From: Cloeon dipterum
Lineage: Eukaryota > Arthropoda > Insecta > Ephemeroptera > Baetidae
DNA length: 64,000 nucleotides
Reading direction: 5' to 3'
Assembly: GCF_949628265.1 (NCBI RefSeq)
Contig: NC_088790.1
Coordinates: 558,001-622,000 of the forward strand
A model generated the notes under the pieces. That model saw only the letters and a program-made list of their open reading frames with translations, did no database searches and had not been told where the DNA came from. The translations under genes were made by a program, and so were the position numbers. Of the stretch, positions 26,681-39,500 are shown one piece after another (within the stretch, counting starts at the first letter, position 1; each line of letters starts with the position of its first letter).

Positions 26681-28615
26681 TCAACCGTTCTCTGGGTTGT
26701 TCGGCAATACCTCGCTTTTCGGTATTTTTACCATTTCGAAGGTTTTCGTGTTGTCTTTTTTGTGCTTTCGCTTATTGCGCCACTTGCTACTAAAGTTCCC
26801 AAGATTTCGTAAAAAATCTACTGTGTTCTTGATACTGGGTTTTAGTTTCAAAGGAATTTCAATTTTTTCCTTACTCTTGTCACTGGGAATAGTTTTATCA
26901 CCGTTGTCAACGTGATTTTCGCGCTCATTCAAGTTATTAATTTCTCGCTTAACTGCTGCTACAGTATCTACTACACATTTTCCGGGCAATGTGATGTTAT
27001 TTTCTGTTGTACTGATTAACGCTTTTTTCTGCGGTACGAACTTATTTGCAACTACGGCATTTTCTATAGCAGTGTCTTTTGCAATTTGAATTTCAGCCTT
27101 TTGCGCGTTTTTTAACTTTTTACGTTCAATTTTCCCTTGTGAATTGATCTTCTTTGGAGTTTTCTTTTTCTTAACGTTAGATCTTCCAATCTCATTTTTC
27201 ACCTGAGCTGATTGGAATGACTCTACTTGTCCAGTTATTCCGGCATTTTTGGTTTCCGCCAATGTACATGCATGTTCTGGAGCTCTTTTTTCGGATATTA
27301 ATTCACTTTGAGCTACAAATCCGGTTGTGTGCGTAACTTCTCTCTTTTTTTCGTGCAAATTCACTACTGGCTTTTGGTTTTCGTCTTGAAAATATGACAA
27401 ATCGAAATACTCGCTTGAACTTGATTTTGGCACTGATGAGAACGGTATTTGGTTAATCGCGTGCTTTTGTTGTTGCGAATTACCCTTTTCCGAGGGAACG
27501 GAAGACTCGGCTTCTTTGGAGGAAATGGAATTTACAGTATTTACATGAGTGCGTTCCCTGGCGAGGCCATGATTTTGCGTGATTGACGTATCCCCGTTTT
27601 GATTCTCCTTTTCTGGGTTTTCTGCTGATTTGGGTGCATAAACCGGCACGTTATGGCGCATCTTTCGCGTTAGAGTCGAATGTGCGTTCTGGGGAAAAAT
27701 CGCGTTTGGTCGATTGCCGCATGTCGTTGCCGGCTGAGATGTTATATGGCCGTGCGTGCGCGAAGAGTAATTTTGTCTCCGATTTCCGCGATGCGCATCT
27801 CCTACGCGTGATCTGCATTGTTTTCTAATGTGTCCACTGCGGTTGCATTTGAAACAAATTTTGGGGACTCGGTATGAGAAAAATTGCTGTTGTTCTGACT
27901 GGGGTGCCGTTTGGTAGGCAGGTGCGAAATCTGGTGGTGGGTGCATTTGGTACGACGGGTACTCGGCTGGGTATTGGTAAATTGGGAAAACATGCTGTGG
28001 TTGCGGCTGAGGAAGAATTTCCACGAACTGTTGTTGTATAGGTAGCGGGGTTTTCATGAGTACATAATTAGTATGAGGTGAAGTTAACGCGTATGTGTTT
28101 TGTGCGGTGCAAGGTGCCACTTGAAGAGTGCGCAATTGCTCTTCTTTTTGTTGCAACTGTTTGAGGAGGAGTAAAATTAGTTCATCTTTTTCCTCCTTTT
28201 GTGTTTTCGATTTTTTCTTACGGTCTCGCCTGACTCTAAAGGTGTAATCTGTCTCAACGTTCTCGGTAGATTGATCGCTATCTGAGAAAGGGGAAGAATC
28301 TTGCGGCTCGCTATGTTTTCTCGGGTTTTTGACGTAGTACGAGTGTTTGAAATTATTGTGCCAATTTTTCAAATCGTTCAAAAGTTTATCAAGTCCCTTA
28401 TTTACATTTAATGGGTCACATTCCCACTGCAAATGCCAGTTTTTCGCGTGTCCTTGTAATTTGCCTGCAAGAACATCAAACGTTTCGTCTTTTGTCATTC
28501 CCGAGATTTTTCTTATTACGTGTAAGTCCTGTACGTATAATTCAACGTCCTCTGTACTTTCACCGAAAAATTCATCGAGCAACCGGCGTCCGATTTGCAT
28601 AGATTTACCGTCCAT
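26681..28615 (-). CDS. gag: Gag-like protein of the large LTR element
   Basis: This 644-residue protein carries retrotransposon Gag features. Residues 10-100 hold a capsid-like helical domain (LDEFFGE...YVQDLHVIRK... and AKNWHLQW). A charged linker with a run of Leu and Gln (coiled-coil-like, about 145-165) follows, then a Pro/Gln/Tyr-rich stretch to about residue 250. A CCHC zinc knuckle starts at C254 (CFKCNRSGHIRKQC). The C-terminal ~370 residues are Ser/Lys/Asn-rich, low-complexity and unlike normal Gag. The stop is not followed by pol, and I see no slippery heptamer leading into an open frame. Intact length suggests selection or recent activity. It lies 286 bp inside the right LTR, so it is the 5'-most gene. 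Confidence 0.8.
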   Translation of the reverse strand: MDGKSMQIGRRLLDEFFGESTEDVELYVQDLHVIRKISGMTKDETFDVLAGKLQGHAKNWHLQWECDPLNVNKGLDKLLNDLKNWHNNFKHSYYVKNPRKHSEPQDSSPFSDSDQSTENVETDYTFRVRRDRKKKSKTQKEEKDELILLLLKQLQQKEEQLRTLQVAPCTAQNTYALTSPHTNYVLMKTPLPIQQQFVEILPQPQPQHVFPIYQYPAEYPSYQMHPPPDFAPAYQTAPQSEQQQFFSYRVPKICFKCNRSGHIRKQCRSRVGDAHRGNRRQNYSSRTHGHITSQPATTCGNRPNAIFPQNAHSTLTRKMRHNVPVYAPKSAENPEKENQNGDTSITQNHGLARERTHVNTVNSISSKEAESSVPSEKGNSQQQKHAINQIPFSSVPKSSSSEYFDLSYFQDENQKPVVNLHEKKREVTHTTGFVAQSELISEKRAPEHACTLAETKNAGITGQVESFQSAQVKNEIGRSNVKKKKTPKKINSQGKIERKKLKNAQKAEIQIAKDTAIENAVVANKFVPQKKALISTTENNITLPGKCVVDTVAAVKREINNLNERENHVDNGDKTIPSDKSKEKIEIPLKLKPSIKNTVDFLRNLGNFSSKWRNKRKHKKDNTKTFEMVKIPKSEVLPNNPENG

Positions 28616-28901
28616 TTTAAATTTACGTATGTCTCAGCGTGCAAAGAAAAAATTAGATCGCCTAATATGCACCTGACATATTTTAAATTATACAATATTT
28701 ACAAAATTTGCATGACGCGTACGTAAGTTCGATTTTACATGTCCTTTAGGAGGAAATTACGCGCTTGTTGGGGGGGTTTCGGGTCAAAAAAAATTTGGAG
28801 GGCTGGGTTTGGGAGGGCACTTTGGCAACAGAAAAAAAAACTCTTCGCTCATGAGGGCTGACATATCAACTTACGGGTCATCTCGCCGGTGTGCCTCCAC
28901 A
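28616..28901 (-). other. Leader of the large LTR element with candidate primer-binding site
   Basis: This is untranslated sequence between LTR and gag. On the minus strand, two bases after the LTR end, TGGAGGCACACCGGCGAG occurs (28,899-28,882). TGG fits the complement of a tRNA CCA end. I could not name the tRNA. A G-rich block and an A-run occur near 28,765-28,800. Confidence 0.5.
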
Positions 28902-29343
28902 TGTCAGCGACGCGGAGCAGGGCCGCCGAATGGGCGCAGTCGGCCCTGCCGGCGCGCCTTCTCCCTATCACGAGGTCAGAGTTTGTTCTTCTGTGGCCAA
29001 AGTAGACTTTACAGGGTGCAGGGTGGACAAGAAGGGAAAATGCCCAGTTACTATACCATACCAGTTTATTGTAGTTGGCGGCGACAGTACACGGCGTGGC
29101 TACCCAGAGGGACGAACGGGGGAGCTAGAGAGTTACCCTCTTGCTCGCGTGCCGTCAGGAGAGCGAATGCGTTGGTGCGAGCGGGTCGTGTGCTCGTGAG
29201 GGGGAGGTTCTTGCGTTGCCTTTATTGATACCTGAGTTTCTCCCTCCGCTCTCCCCTGTGGGCGCCCGAAAGTTCACGTCAATACATATCGGTGCGGAAC
29301 AATTATTAATGCGATCGTAATATCGTCAGGTAAAACCCTGACA
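28902..29343 (-). repeat. 5' LTR of the large gag-only element
   Basis: This 442-bp repeat is identical to 125-566 except three bases. It starts TGTCAG and ends CTGACA, followed by AATAC and satellite in register. AATAAA on the minus strand is at 29,221-29,226. Confidence 0.92.
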
Positions 29344-29348
29344 AATAC
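29344..29348. repeat. Target-site duplication AATAC (right copy)
   Basis: This is identical to 120-124, directly after the LTR. Confidence 0.9.
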
Positions 29349-29817
29349 CAAGAATGTTTGATCAAAACTATCGATTTCCTTTTATAGGACCAAATAATCT
29401 TTCGAAGATTGATGGAATTCCAAGAATGTTTTACCAAAACTATTAATTTCCGTTATTAGAACCGACGAAACCTTCGAAGATTGATGGAATACCAAGGTTG
29501 TTTGACCAAAACTATCGATTTCCTTTTATAGGACCGAATAATATTTCGAAGATTGATGGAATACCAAGAATGTTTGACCAAAACTATCTATTCCCGTGAT
29601 TAGAACAGACCAATCTTTCGAATATTGATGGAATTCTAAGAATGTTTGACAAAAACTATCGATTCCCGTTATTAGTACCTACCAAACCTTCGAAGATTGA
29701 TGGAATCTTAAGAATGTTTGACCAAAACTATTGATTCCCGTGATTAGAACAGACCAAACTTTCGAATATTGATGGAATACCAAGAATGTTTGATCAAAAC
29801 TATCGATTCGCTTTCTT

Positions 29818-29830
29818 AAAACAAAACAAT
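29818..29830. repeat. 13-bp target duplication of a retrocopy (left)
   Basis: AAAACAAAACAAT is present once in every uninterrupted monomer of this type (for example near 31,486) but twice here, at 29,818-29,830 and 30,117-30,129. Confidence 0.88.
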
Positions 29831-30116
29831 ATAGGACTCGACACGCGTGCCACGATTTCCACTTCCTGCTGTGCAAAACCAAGAGCTACCACAGCAGCGC
29901 GATCAGCGAGTGCGTCTGCAAATTCTGCGAAAAGAACATTGGCTCCTACCACTTCTTCAGCTGTGATAAAAACGATATGAGTCTCGCGCAAGCAGCAAAT
30001 TCTGTGATCAAGTGATTTAAAAAATAAATGTTCTTTAAAAGTTTATTGTTATGTTGTATGTGTATATTGTATTGTACTGTAGCACACCTTGGTGTTAATA
30101 AAATATTTCATTCAAT
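29831..30116 (+). pseudogene. 5'-truncated retrocopy of a polyadenylated transcript inserted in the satellite
   Basis: This is 286 bp of non-satellite sequence flanked by a 13-bp target duplication. It has an open frame from its first bases (29,833-30,015, 60 codons plus TGA), a 3' untranslated region and a late AATAAA about 18 bases before the end, where the tail merges with the A-rich target site. The protein fragment is Cys/His-rich with CVCKFCEKNIGSYHFFSC, like a zinc-binding motif, and no start codon belongs to it. The structure is that of a LINE-mobilised mRNA 3' end. I do not recognise the parent gene. It could alternatively be the 3' end of a LINE itself, but there is no such motif in it. 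Confidence 0.78.
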
Positions 30117-30129
30117 AAAACAAAACAAT
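30117..30129. repeat. 13-bp target duplication of a retrocopy (right)
   Basis: This is identical to 29,818-29,830. The satellite monomer continues normally afterwards. Confidence 0.88.
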
Positions 30130-30540
30130 CTTTCGAAGATTGATGAAATTCCAAGAATGTTTCACCAAAACTATCGATATCCTTTTATAGGACCGAATAA
30201 TCTTTCGAAGATTGATGGAATTCCAAGAATGTTTTACCAAAACTATCGATTTCCTTTTATAGGACCGAATAATCTTTCGAAGATTGATGGAATTCCAAGG
30301 TTGTTTGACCAAAATTATCGATTTCCTTTCTATCGACCGAATAATATTTCGAAGATTGATAGAATTCTAAGAATGTTTGACCAAAACTATCGATTTCCTT
30401 TTATAGGACCGAATAATCTTTCGAAGATTGATGGAATTCCAAGAATTTTTTACCAAAACTATCGATTCCCGTTATAAGAACCGACCAAACCTTCGATGAT
30501 TGATGAAATACCAAGAATGTTTGATCAAAACTATCGATTC

Positions 30541-33500
30541 CCGTTTTTAGAACCGACATAACTTTCGAAGATTGATGGAATACCAAGAATGTTTGACCAA
30601 AACTATCGATTTCCTTTTATAGGACCAAATCATCTTTCGAAAATTAATGGAATACCAAGAATGTTTAACAAAACTATCGATTTAATTTTATAGGACCGAA
30701 TAATCTTTCGAAGGTTGATAGAATTCCGAAAATGTTTAACCAAAGTTATCGATTTCCTTTCAATCGACCAAATAATATTTCGAAGATTGATGGAATACCA
30801 AGAATGTTTGACCAAAACTATCGATTCCCGTGATTAGAACAGACCAATCTTTCGAATATTGATGGAATTCTAAGAATGTTTGACAAAAACTATCGATTCC
30901 CGTTATTAGAACCAACCAAACTTTCGAAGATTGATGGAATACCAAGAATGTTTGACCAAAACTATCGATTCCCGTGATTAGAACAGACCAATCTTTCGAA
31001 TATTGATGGAATACCAAGAATGTTTGATCAAAACTATCGATTTCCTTATATAGGACCAAATAATCTTTCGAAGATTGATGGAATTCCAAGAATGTTTTAC
31101 CAAAACTATTAATTTCCGTTATTAGAACCGACGAAACCTTCGAAGATTGATGGAATACCAAGGTTTTTTGACCAAAACTATCGATTTCCTTTTATAGGAC
31201 CGAATAATCTTTCGAAGATTGATGGAATACCAAGAATGTTTGACCAAAACTATCTATTCCCGTGATTAGAACAGACCAATCTTTCGAATATTGATGGAAT
31301 TCTAAGAATGTTTGACAAAAATAATCGATTCCCGTTATTAGTACCTACCAAACCTTCGAAGATTGATGGAATATTAAGAATGTTTGACCAAAACTATTGA
31401 TTCCCGTGATTAGAACAGACCAAACTTTCGAATATTGATGGAATACCAAGAATGTTTGATCAAAACTATCGATTCGCTTTCTTAAAACAAAACAATCTTT
31501 CGAAGATTGATGAAATTCCAAGAATGTTTCACCAAAACTATCGATTTCCTTTTATAGGACCGAATAATCTTTCGAAGATTGATGGAATTCCAAGAATGTT
31601 TTACCAAAACTATCAATTTCCGTTATTAGAACCGACCAAACCTTCGAAGATTGATGGAATTCCAAGGTTGTTTGACCAAAACTATCGATTTCCTTTTATA
31701 GGACCGAATAATCTTTCGAAGATTGATCGAATTCCAAAATTGTTTAACCAAAGTTATCGATTTCCTTTCTATCGACCGAATAATATTTCGAAGATTGATG
31801 GAATACCAAGAATGTTTGACCAAAACTATCGATTCCCGTGATTAGAACAGACCAATCTTTTGAATATTGATGGAATTCTACGAATGTTTGACAAAAACTA
31901 TCGATTCCCGTTATTAGAACCGACCAATCTTTCGAAAATTAATGGAAGTCCAAGAATGTTTCACCAAAACTATCGATTTCCTTTTATAGGACCGAATAAT
32001 CTTTCGAAGATTGATGGAATTCCAAGAATTTTTTACCAAAACTATCAATTTCCGTCATTAGAACCTACGAAACCTTCGAAGATTGATGGAATACCAAGGT
32101 TGTTTGACCAAAACTATCGATTTCCTTTTATAGGACCGAATAATCTTTCGAAGATTGTTAGAATTCTGAGAATGTTAAACCAAAGTTATCGATTTCCTTT
32201 CAATTGACCGAATAATATTTCGAAGATTGATTGAATTCTAAGAATGTTTGATTTAAACTATCGATTTCCTTTTATAGGACCGAATAATATTTCGAAGATT
32301 GATGGAATACCAAGAATGTTTGACCAAAACTATCTATTCCCGTGATTAGAACAGACCAATCTTTCGAATATTGATGGAATTCTAAGAATGTTTGACAAAA
32401 ATAATCGATTCCCGTTATTAGTACCTACCAAACCTTCGAAGATTGATGGAATATTAAGAATGTTTGACCAAAACTATTGATTCCCGTGATTAGAACAGAC
32501 CAAACTTTCGAATATTGATGGAATACCAAGAATGTTTGATCAAAACTATCGATTCGCTTTCTTAAAACAAAACAATCTTTCGAAGATTGATGAAATTCCA
32601 AGAATGTTTCACCAAAACTATCGATTTCCTTTTATAGGACCGAATAATCTTTCGAAGATTGATGGAATTCCAAGAATGTTTTACCAAAACTATCAATTTC
32701 CGTTATTAGAACCGACGAAACCTTCGAAGATTGATGGAATACCAAGGTTGTTTGACCAAAACTATCGATTTCCTTTTATAGGACCGAATAATCTTTCGAA
32801 GATTGATCGAATTCCAAAATTGTTTAACCAAAGTTATCGATTTCCTTTCTATCGACCGAATAATCTTTCGAAGATTGATGGAATACCAAGAATGTTTGAC
32901 CAAAACTATCGATTCCCGTGATTAGAACAGACCAATCTTTCGAATATTGATGGAATTCTAAGAATGTTTGACAAAAACTATCGATTCCCGTTATTAGAAC
33001 CAACCAAACTTTCGAAGATTGATGGAATACCAAGAATGTTTGACCAAAACTATCGATTCCCGTGATTAGAACAGACCAATCTTTCGAATATTGATGGAAT
33101 ACCAAGAATGTTTGATCAAAACAATCGATTTCCTTATATAGGACCAAATAATCTTTCGAAGATTGATGGAATTCCAAGAATGTTTTACCAAAACTATTAA
33201 TTTCCGTTATTAGAACCGACGAAACCTTCGAAGATTGATGGAATACCAAGGTTTTTTGACCAAAACTATCGATTTCCTTTTATAGGACCGAATAATATTT
33301 CGAAGATTGATGGAATACCAAGAATGTTTGACCAAAACTATCTATTCCCGTGATTAGAACAGACCAATCTTTCGAATATTGATGGAATTCTAAGAATGTT
33401 TGACAAAAACTATCGATTCCCGTTATTAGTACCTACCAAACCTTCGAAGATTGATGAAATATTAAGAATGTTTGACCAAAACTATTGATTCCCGTGATTA

Positions 33501-36500
33501 GAACAGACCAAACTTTCGAATATTGATGGAATACCAAGAATGTTTGATCAAAACTATCGATTCGCTTTCTTAAAACAAAACAATCTTTCGAAGATTGATG
33601 AAATTCCAAGAATGTTTCACCAAAACTATCGATTTCCTTTTATAGGACCGAATAATCTTTCGAAGATTGATGGAATTCCAAGAATGTTTTACCAAAACTA
33701 TCAATTTCCGTTATTAGAACCGACCAAACCTTCGAAGATTGATGGAATTCCAAGGTTGTTTGACCAAAACTATCGATTTCCTTTTATAGGACCGAATAAT
33801 CTTTCGAAGATTGATCGAATTCCAAAATTGTTTAACCAAAGTTATCGATTTCCTTTCTATCGACCGAATAATATTTCGAAGATTGATTGAATACCAAGAA
33901 TGTTTGACCAAAACTATCGATTCCCGTGATTAGAACAGACCAATCTTTTGAATATTGATGGAATTCTAAGAATGTTTGACAAAAACTATCGATTCCCGTT
34001 ATTAGAACCGACCAATCTTTCGAAAATTAATGGAAGTCCAAGAATGTTTCACCAAAACTATCGATTTCCTTTTATAGGACCGAATAATCTTTCGAAGATT
34101 GATGGAATTCCAAGAATTTTTTACCAAAACTATCAATTTCCGTTATTAGAACCGACGAAACCTTCGAAGATTGATGGAATACCAAGGTTGTTTGACCAAA
34201 ACTATCGATTTCCTTTTATAGGACCGAATAATCTTTCGAAGATTGTTAGAATTCTGAGAATGTTAAACCAAAGTTATCGATTTCCTTTCAATTGACCGAA
34301 TAATATTTCGAAGATTGATTGAATTCTAAGAATGTTTGATCAAAACTATCGATTTCCTTTTATAGGACCGAATAATATTTCGAAGATTGATGGAATACCA
34401 AGAATGTTTGACCAAAACTATCTATTCCCGTGATTAGAACAGACCAATCTTTCGAATATTGATGGAATTCTAAGAATGATTGACAAAAACTATCGATTCC
34501 CGTTATTAGTACCTACCAAACCTTCGAAGATTGATGGAATATTAAGAATGTTTGACCAAAACTATTGATTCCCGTGATTAGAACAGACCAAACTTTCGAA
34601 TATTGATGGAATACCAAGAATGTTTGATCAAAACTATCGATTCGCTTTCTTAAAACAAAACAATCTTTCGAAGATTGATGAAATTCCAAGAATGTTTCAC
34701 CAAAACTATCGATTTCCTTTTATAGGACCGAATAATCTTTCGAAGATTGATGGAATTCCAAGAATGTTTTACCAAAACTATCAATTTCCGTTATTAGAAC
34801 CGACCAAACCTTCGAAGATTGATGGAATTCCAAGGTTGTTTGACCAAAACTATCGATTTCCTTTTATAGGACCGAATAATCTTTCGAAGATTGATCGAAT
34901 TCCAAAATTGTTTAACCAAAGTTATCGATTTCCTTTCTATCGACCGAATAATATTTCGAAGATTGATGGAATACCAAGAATGTTTGACCAAAACTATCGA
35001 TTCCCGTGATTAGAACAGACCAATCTTTTGAATATTGATGGAATTCTACGAATGTTTGACAAAAACTATCGATTCCCGTTATTAGAACCGACCAATCTTT
35101 CGAAAATTAATGGAAGTCCAAGAATGTTTCACCAAAACTATCGATTTCCTTTTATAGGACCGAATAATCTTTCGAAGATTGATGGAATTCCAAGAATTTT
35201 TTACCAAAACTATCAATTTCCGTCATTAGAACCTACGAAACCTTCGAAGATTGATGGAATACCAAGGTTGTTTGACCAAAACTATCGATTTCCTTTTATA
35301 GGACCGAATAATCTTTCGAAGATTGTTAGAATTCTGAGAATGTTAAACCAAAGTTATCGATTTCCTTTCAATTGACCGAATAATATTTCGAAGATTGATT
35401 GAATTCTAAGAATGTTTGATTTAAACTATCGATTTCCTTTTATAGGACCGAATAATATTTCGAAGATTGATGGAATACCAAGAATGTTTGACCAAAACTA
35501 TCTATTCCCGTGATTAGAACAGACCAATCTTTCGAATATTGATGGAATTCTAAGAATGTTTGACAAAAATAATCGATTCCCGTTATTAGTACCTACCAAA
35601 CCTTCGAAGATTGATGGAATATTAAGAATGTTTGACCAAAACTATTGATTCCCGTTTTTAGAACCGACATAACTTTCGAAGATTGATGGAATACCAAGAA
35701 TGTTTGACCAAAACTATCGATTTCCTTTTATAGGACCAAATCATCTTTCGAAAATTAATGGAATACCAAGAATGTTTAACAAAACTATCGATTTAATTTT
35801 ATAGGACCGAATAATCTTTCGAAGGTTGATAGAATTCCGAAAATGTTTAACCAAAGTTATCGATTTCCTTTCAATCGACCAAATAATATTTCGAAGATTG
35901 ATGGAATACCAAGAATGTTTGACCAAAACTATCGATTCCCGTGATTAGAACAGACCAATCTTTCGAATATTGATGGAATTCTAAGAATGTTTGACAAAAA
36001 CTATCGATTCCCGTTATTAGAACCAACCAAACTTTCGAAGATTGATGGAATACCAAGAATGTTTGACCAAAACTATCGATTCCCGTGATTAGAACAGACC
36101 AATCTTTCGAATATTGATGGAATACCAAGAATGTTTGATCAAAACTATCGATTTCCTTATATAGGACCAAATAATCTTTCGAAGATTGATGGAATTCCAA
36201 GAATGTTTTACCAAAACTATTAATTTCCGTTATTAGAACCGACGAAACCTTCGAAGATTGATGGAATACCAAGGTTTTTTGACCAAAACTATCGATTTCC
36301 TTTTATAGGACCGAATAATATTTCGAAGATTGATGGAATACCAAGAATGTTTGACCAAAACTATCTATTCCCGTGATTAGAACAGACCAATCTTTCGAAT
36401 ATTGATGGAATTCTAAGAATGTTTGACAAAAACTATCGATTCCCGTTATTAGTACCTACCAAACCTTCGAAGATTGATGGAATATTAAGAATGTTTGACC

Positions 36501-39500
36501 AAAACTATTGATTCCCGTGATTAGAACAGACCAAACTTTCGAATATTGATGGAATACCAAGAATGTTTGATCAAAACTATCGATTCGCTTTCTTAAAACA
36601 AAACAATCTTTCGAAGATTGATGAAATTCCAAGAATGTTTCACCAAAACTATCGATTTCCTTTTATAGGACCGAATAATCTTTCGAAGATTGATGGAATT
36701 CCAAGAATGTTTTACCAAAACTATCAATTTCCGTTATTAGAACCGACCAAACCTTCGAAGATTGATGGAATTCCAAGGTTGTTTGACCAAAACTATCGAT
36801 TTCCTTTTATAGGACCGAATAATCTTTCGAAGATTGATCGAATTCCAAAATTGTTTAACCAAAGTTATCGATTTCCTTTCTATCGACCGAATAATATTTC
36901 GAAGATTGATGGAATACCAAGAATGTTTGACCAAAACTATCGATTCCCGTGATTAGAACAGACCAATCTTTTGAATATTGATGGAATTCTACGAATGTTT
37001 GACAAAAACTATCGATTCCCGTTATTAGAACCGACCAATCTTTCGAAAATTAATGGAAGTCCAAGAATGTTTCACCAAAACTATCGATTTCCTTTTATAG
37101 GACCGAATAATCTTTCGAAGATTGATGGAATTCCAAGAATTTTTTACCAAAACTATCAATTTCCGTCATTAGAACCTACGAAACCTTCGAAGATTGATGG
37201 AATACCAAGGTTGTTTGACCAAAACTATCGATTTCCTTTTATAGGACCGAATAATCTTTCGAAGATTGTTAGAATTCTGAGAATGTTAAACCAAAGTTAT
37301 CGATTTCCTTTCAATTGACCGAATAATATTTCGAAGATTGATTGAATTCTAAGAATGTTTGATTTAAACTATCGATTTCCTTTTATAGGACCGAATAATA
37401 TTTCGAAGATTGATGGAATACCAAGAATGTTTGACCAAAACTATCTATTCCCGTGATTAGAACAGACCAATCTTTCGAATATTGATGGAATTCTAAGAAT
37501 GTTTGACAAAAATAATCGATTCCCGTTATTAGTACCTACCAAACCTTCGAAGATTGATGGAATATTAAGAATGTTTGACCAAAACTATTGATTCCCGTGA
37601 TTAGAACAGACCAAACTTTCGAATATTGATGGAATACCAAGAATGTTTGATCAAAACTATCGATTCGCTTTCTTAAAACAAAACAATCTTTCGAAGATTG
37701 ATGAAATTCCAAGAATGTTTCACCAAAACTATCGATTTCCTTTTATAGGACCGAATAATCTTTCGAAGATTGATGGAATTCCAAGAATGTTTTACCAAAA
37801 CTATCAATTTCCGTTATTAGAACCGACGAAACCTTCGAAGATTGATGGAATTCCAAGGTTGTTTGACCAAAACTATCGATTTCCTTTTATAGGACCGAAT
37901 AATCTTTCGAAGATTGATGGAATTCCAAAATTGTTTAACCAAAGTTATCGATTTCCTTTCTATCGACCGAATAATCTTTCGAAGATTGATGGAATACCAA
38001 GAATGTTTGACCAAAACTATCGATTCCCGTGATTAGAACAGACCAATCTTTCGAATATTGATGGAATTCTAAGAATGTTTGACAAAAACTATCGATTCCC
38101 GTTATTAGAACCAACCAAACTTTCGAAGATTGATGGAATACCAAGAATGTTTGACCAAAACTATCGATTCCCGTGATTAGAACAGACCAATCTTTCGAAT
38201 ATTGATGGAATACCAAGAATGTTTGATCAAAACAATCGATTTCCTTATATAGGACCAAATAATCTTTCGAAGATTGATGGAATTCCAAGAATGTTTTACC
38301 AAAACTATTAATTTCCGTTATTAGAACCGACGAAACCTTCGAAGATTGATGGAATACCAAGGTTTTTTGACCAAAACTATCGATTTCCTTTTATAGGACC
38401 GAATAATATTTCGAAGATTGATGGAATACCAAGAATGTTTGACCAAAACTATCTATTCCCGTGATTAGAACAGACCAATCTTTCGAATATTGATGGAATT
38501 CTAAGAATGTTTGACAAAAACTATCGATTCCCGTTATTAGTACCTACCAAACCTTCGAAGATTGATGAAATATTAAGAATGTTTGACCAAAACTATTGAT
38601 TCCCGTGATTAGAACAGACCAAACTTTCGAATATTGATGGAATACCAAGAATGTTTGATCAAAACTATCGATTCGCTTTCTTAAAACAAAACAATCTTTC
38701 GAAGATTGATGAAATTCCAAGAATGTTTCACCAAAACTATCGATTTCCTTTTATAGGACCGAATAATCTTTCGAAGATTGATGGAATTCCAAGAATGTTT
38801 TACCAAAACTATCAATTTCCGTTATTAGAACCGACCAAACCTTCGAAGATTGATGGAATTCCAAGGTTGTTTGACCAAAACTATCGATTTCCTTTTATAG
38901 GACCGAATAATCTTTCGAAGATTGATCGAATTCCAAAATTGTTTAACCAAAGTTATCGATTTCCTTTCTATCGACCGAATAATATTTCGAAGATTGATTG
39001 AATACCAAGAATGTTTGACCAAAACTATCGATTCCCGTGATTAGAACAGACCAATCTTTTGAATATTGATGGAATTCTAAGAATGTTTGACAAAAACTAT
39101 CGATTCCCGTTATTAGAACCGACCAATCTTTCGAAAATTAATGGAAGTCCAAGAATGTTTCACCAAAACTATCGATTTCCTTTTATAGGACCGAATAATC
39201 TTTCGAAGATTGATGGAATTCCAAGAATTTTTTACCAAAACTATCAATTTCCGTTATTAGAACCGACGAAACCTTCGAAGATTGATGGAATACCAAGGTT
39301 GTTTGACCAAAACTATCGATTTCCTTTTATAGGACCGAATAATCTTTCGAAGATTGTTAGAATTCTGAGAATGTTAAACCAAAGTTATCGATTTCCTTTC
39401 AATTGACCGAATAATATTTCGAAGATTGATTGAATTCTAAGAATGTTTGATCAAAACTATCGATTTCCTTTTATAGGACCGAATAATATTTCGAAGATTG

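Larger units (their letters stand above)
125..29343 (-). mobile_element. Large LTR retrotransposon, gag-only, interrupted by two younger elements
   Basis: Seen directly: two 442-bp direct repeats with TG...CA ends (125-566 and 28,902-29,343), a 5-bp target duplication AATAC, and satellite flanks that join in register. The orientation is minus, because the gag-like ORF (26,681-28,615) reads leftward from the right LTR and the AATAAA signal in the LTR is on the minus strand. Removing the gypsy element (2,350-10,167) and the Polinton (13,789-24,967) leaves about 10 kb. No protease, reverse transcriptase or integrase is found in what remains. It therefore resembles non-autonomous gag-only LTR elements (the TR-GAG type described in plants) and would need polymerase functions from a relative. 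The alternative is an autonomous element that lost pol by deletion. Confidence 0.85.

Noticed and set aside
26395-26793. 132-codon plus-strand ORF
   Set aside because: It overlaps the end of gag on the opposite strand, is rich in Phe/Cys and has no recognisable domain.
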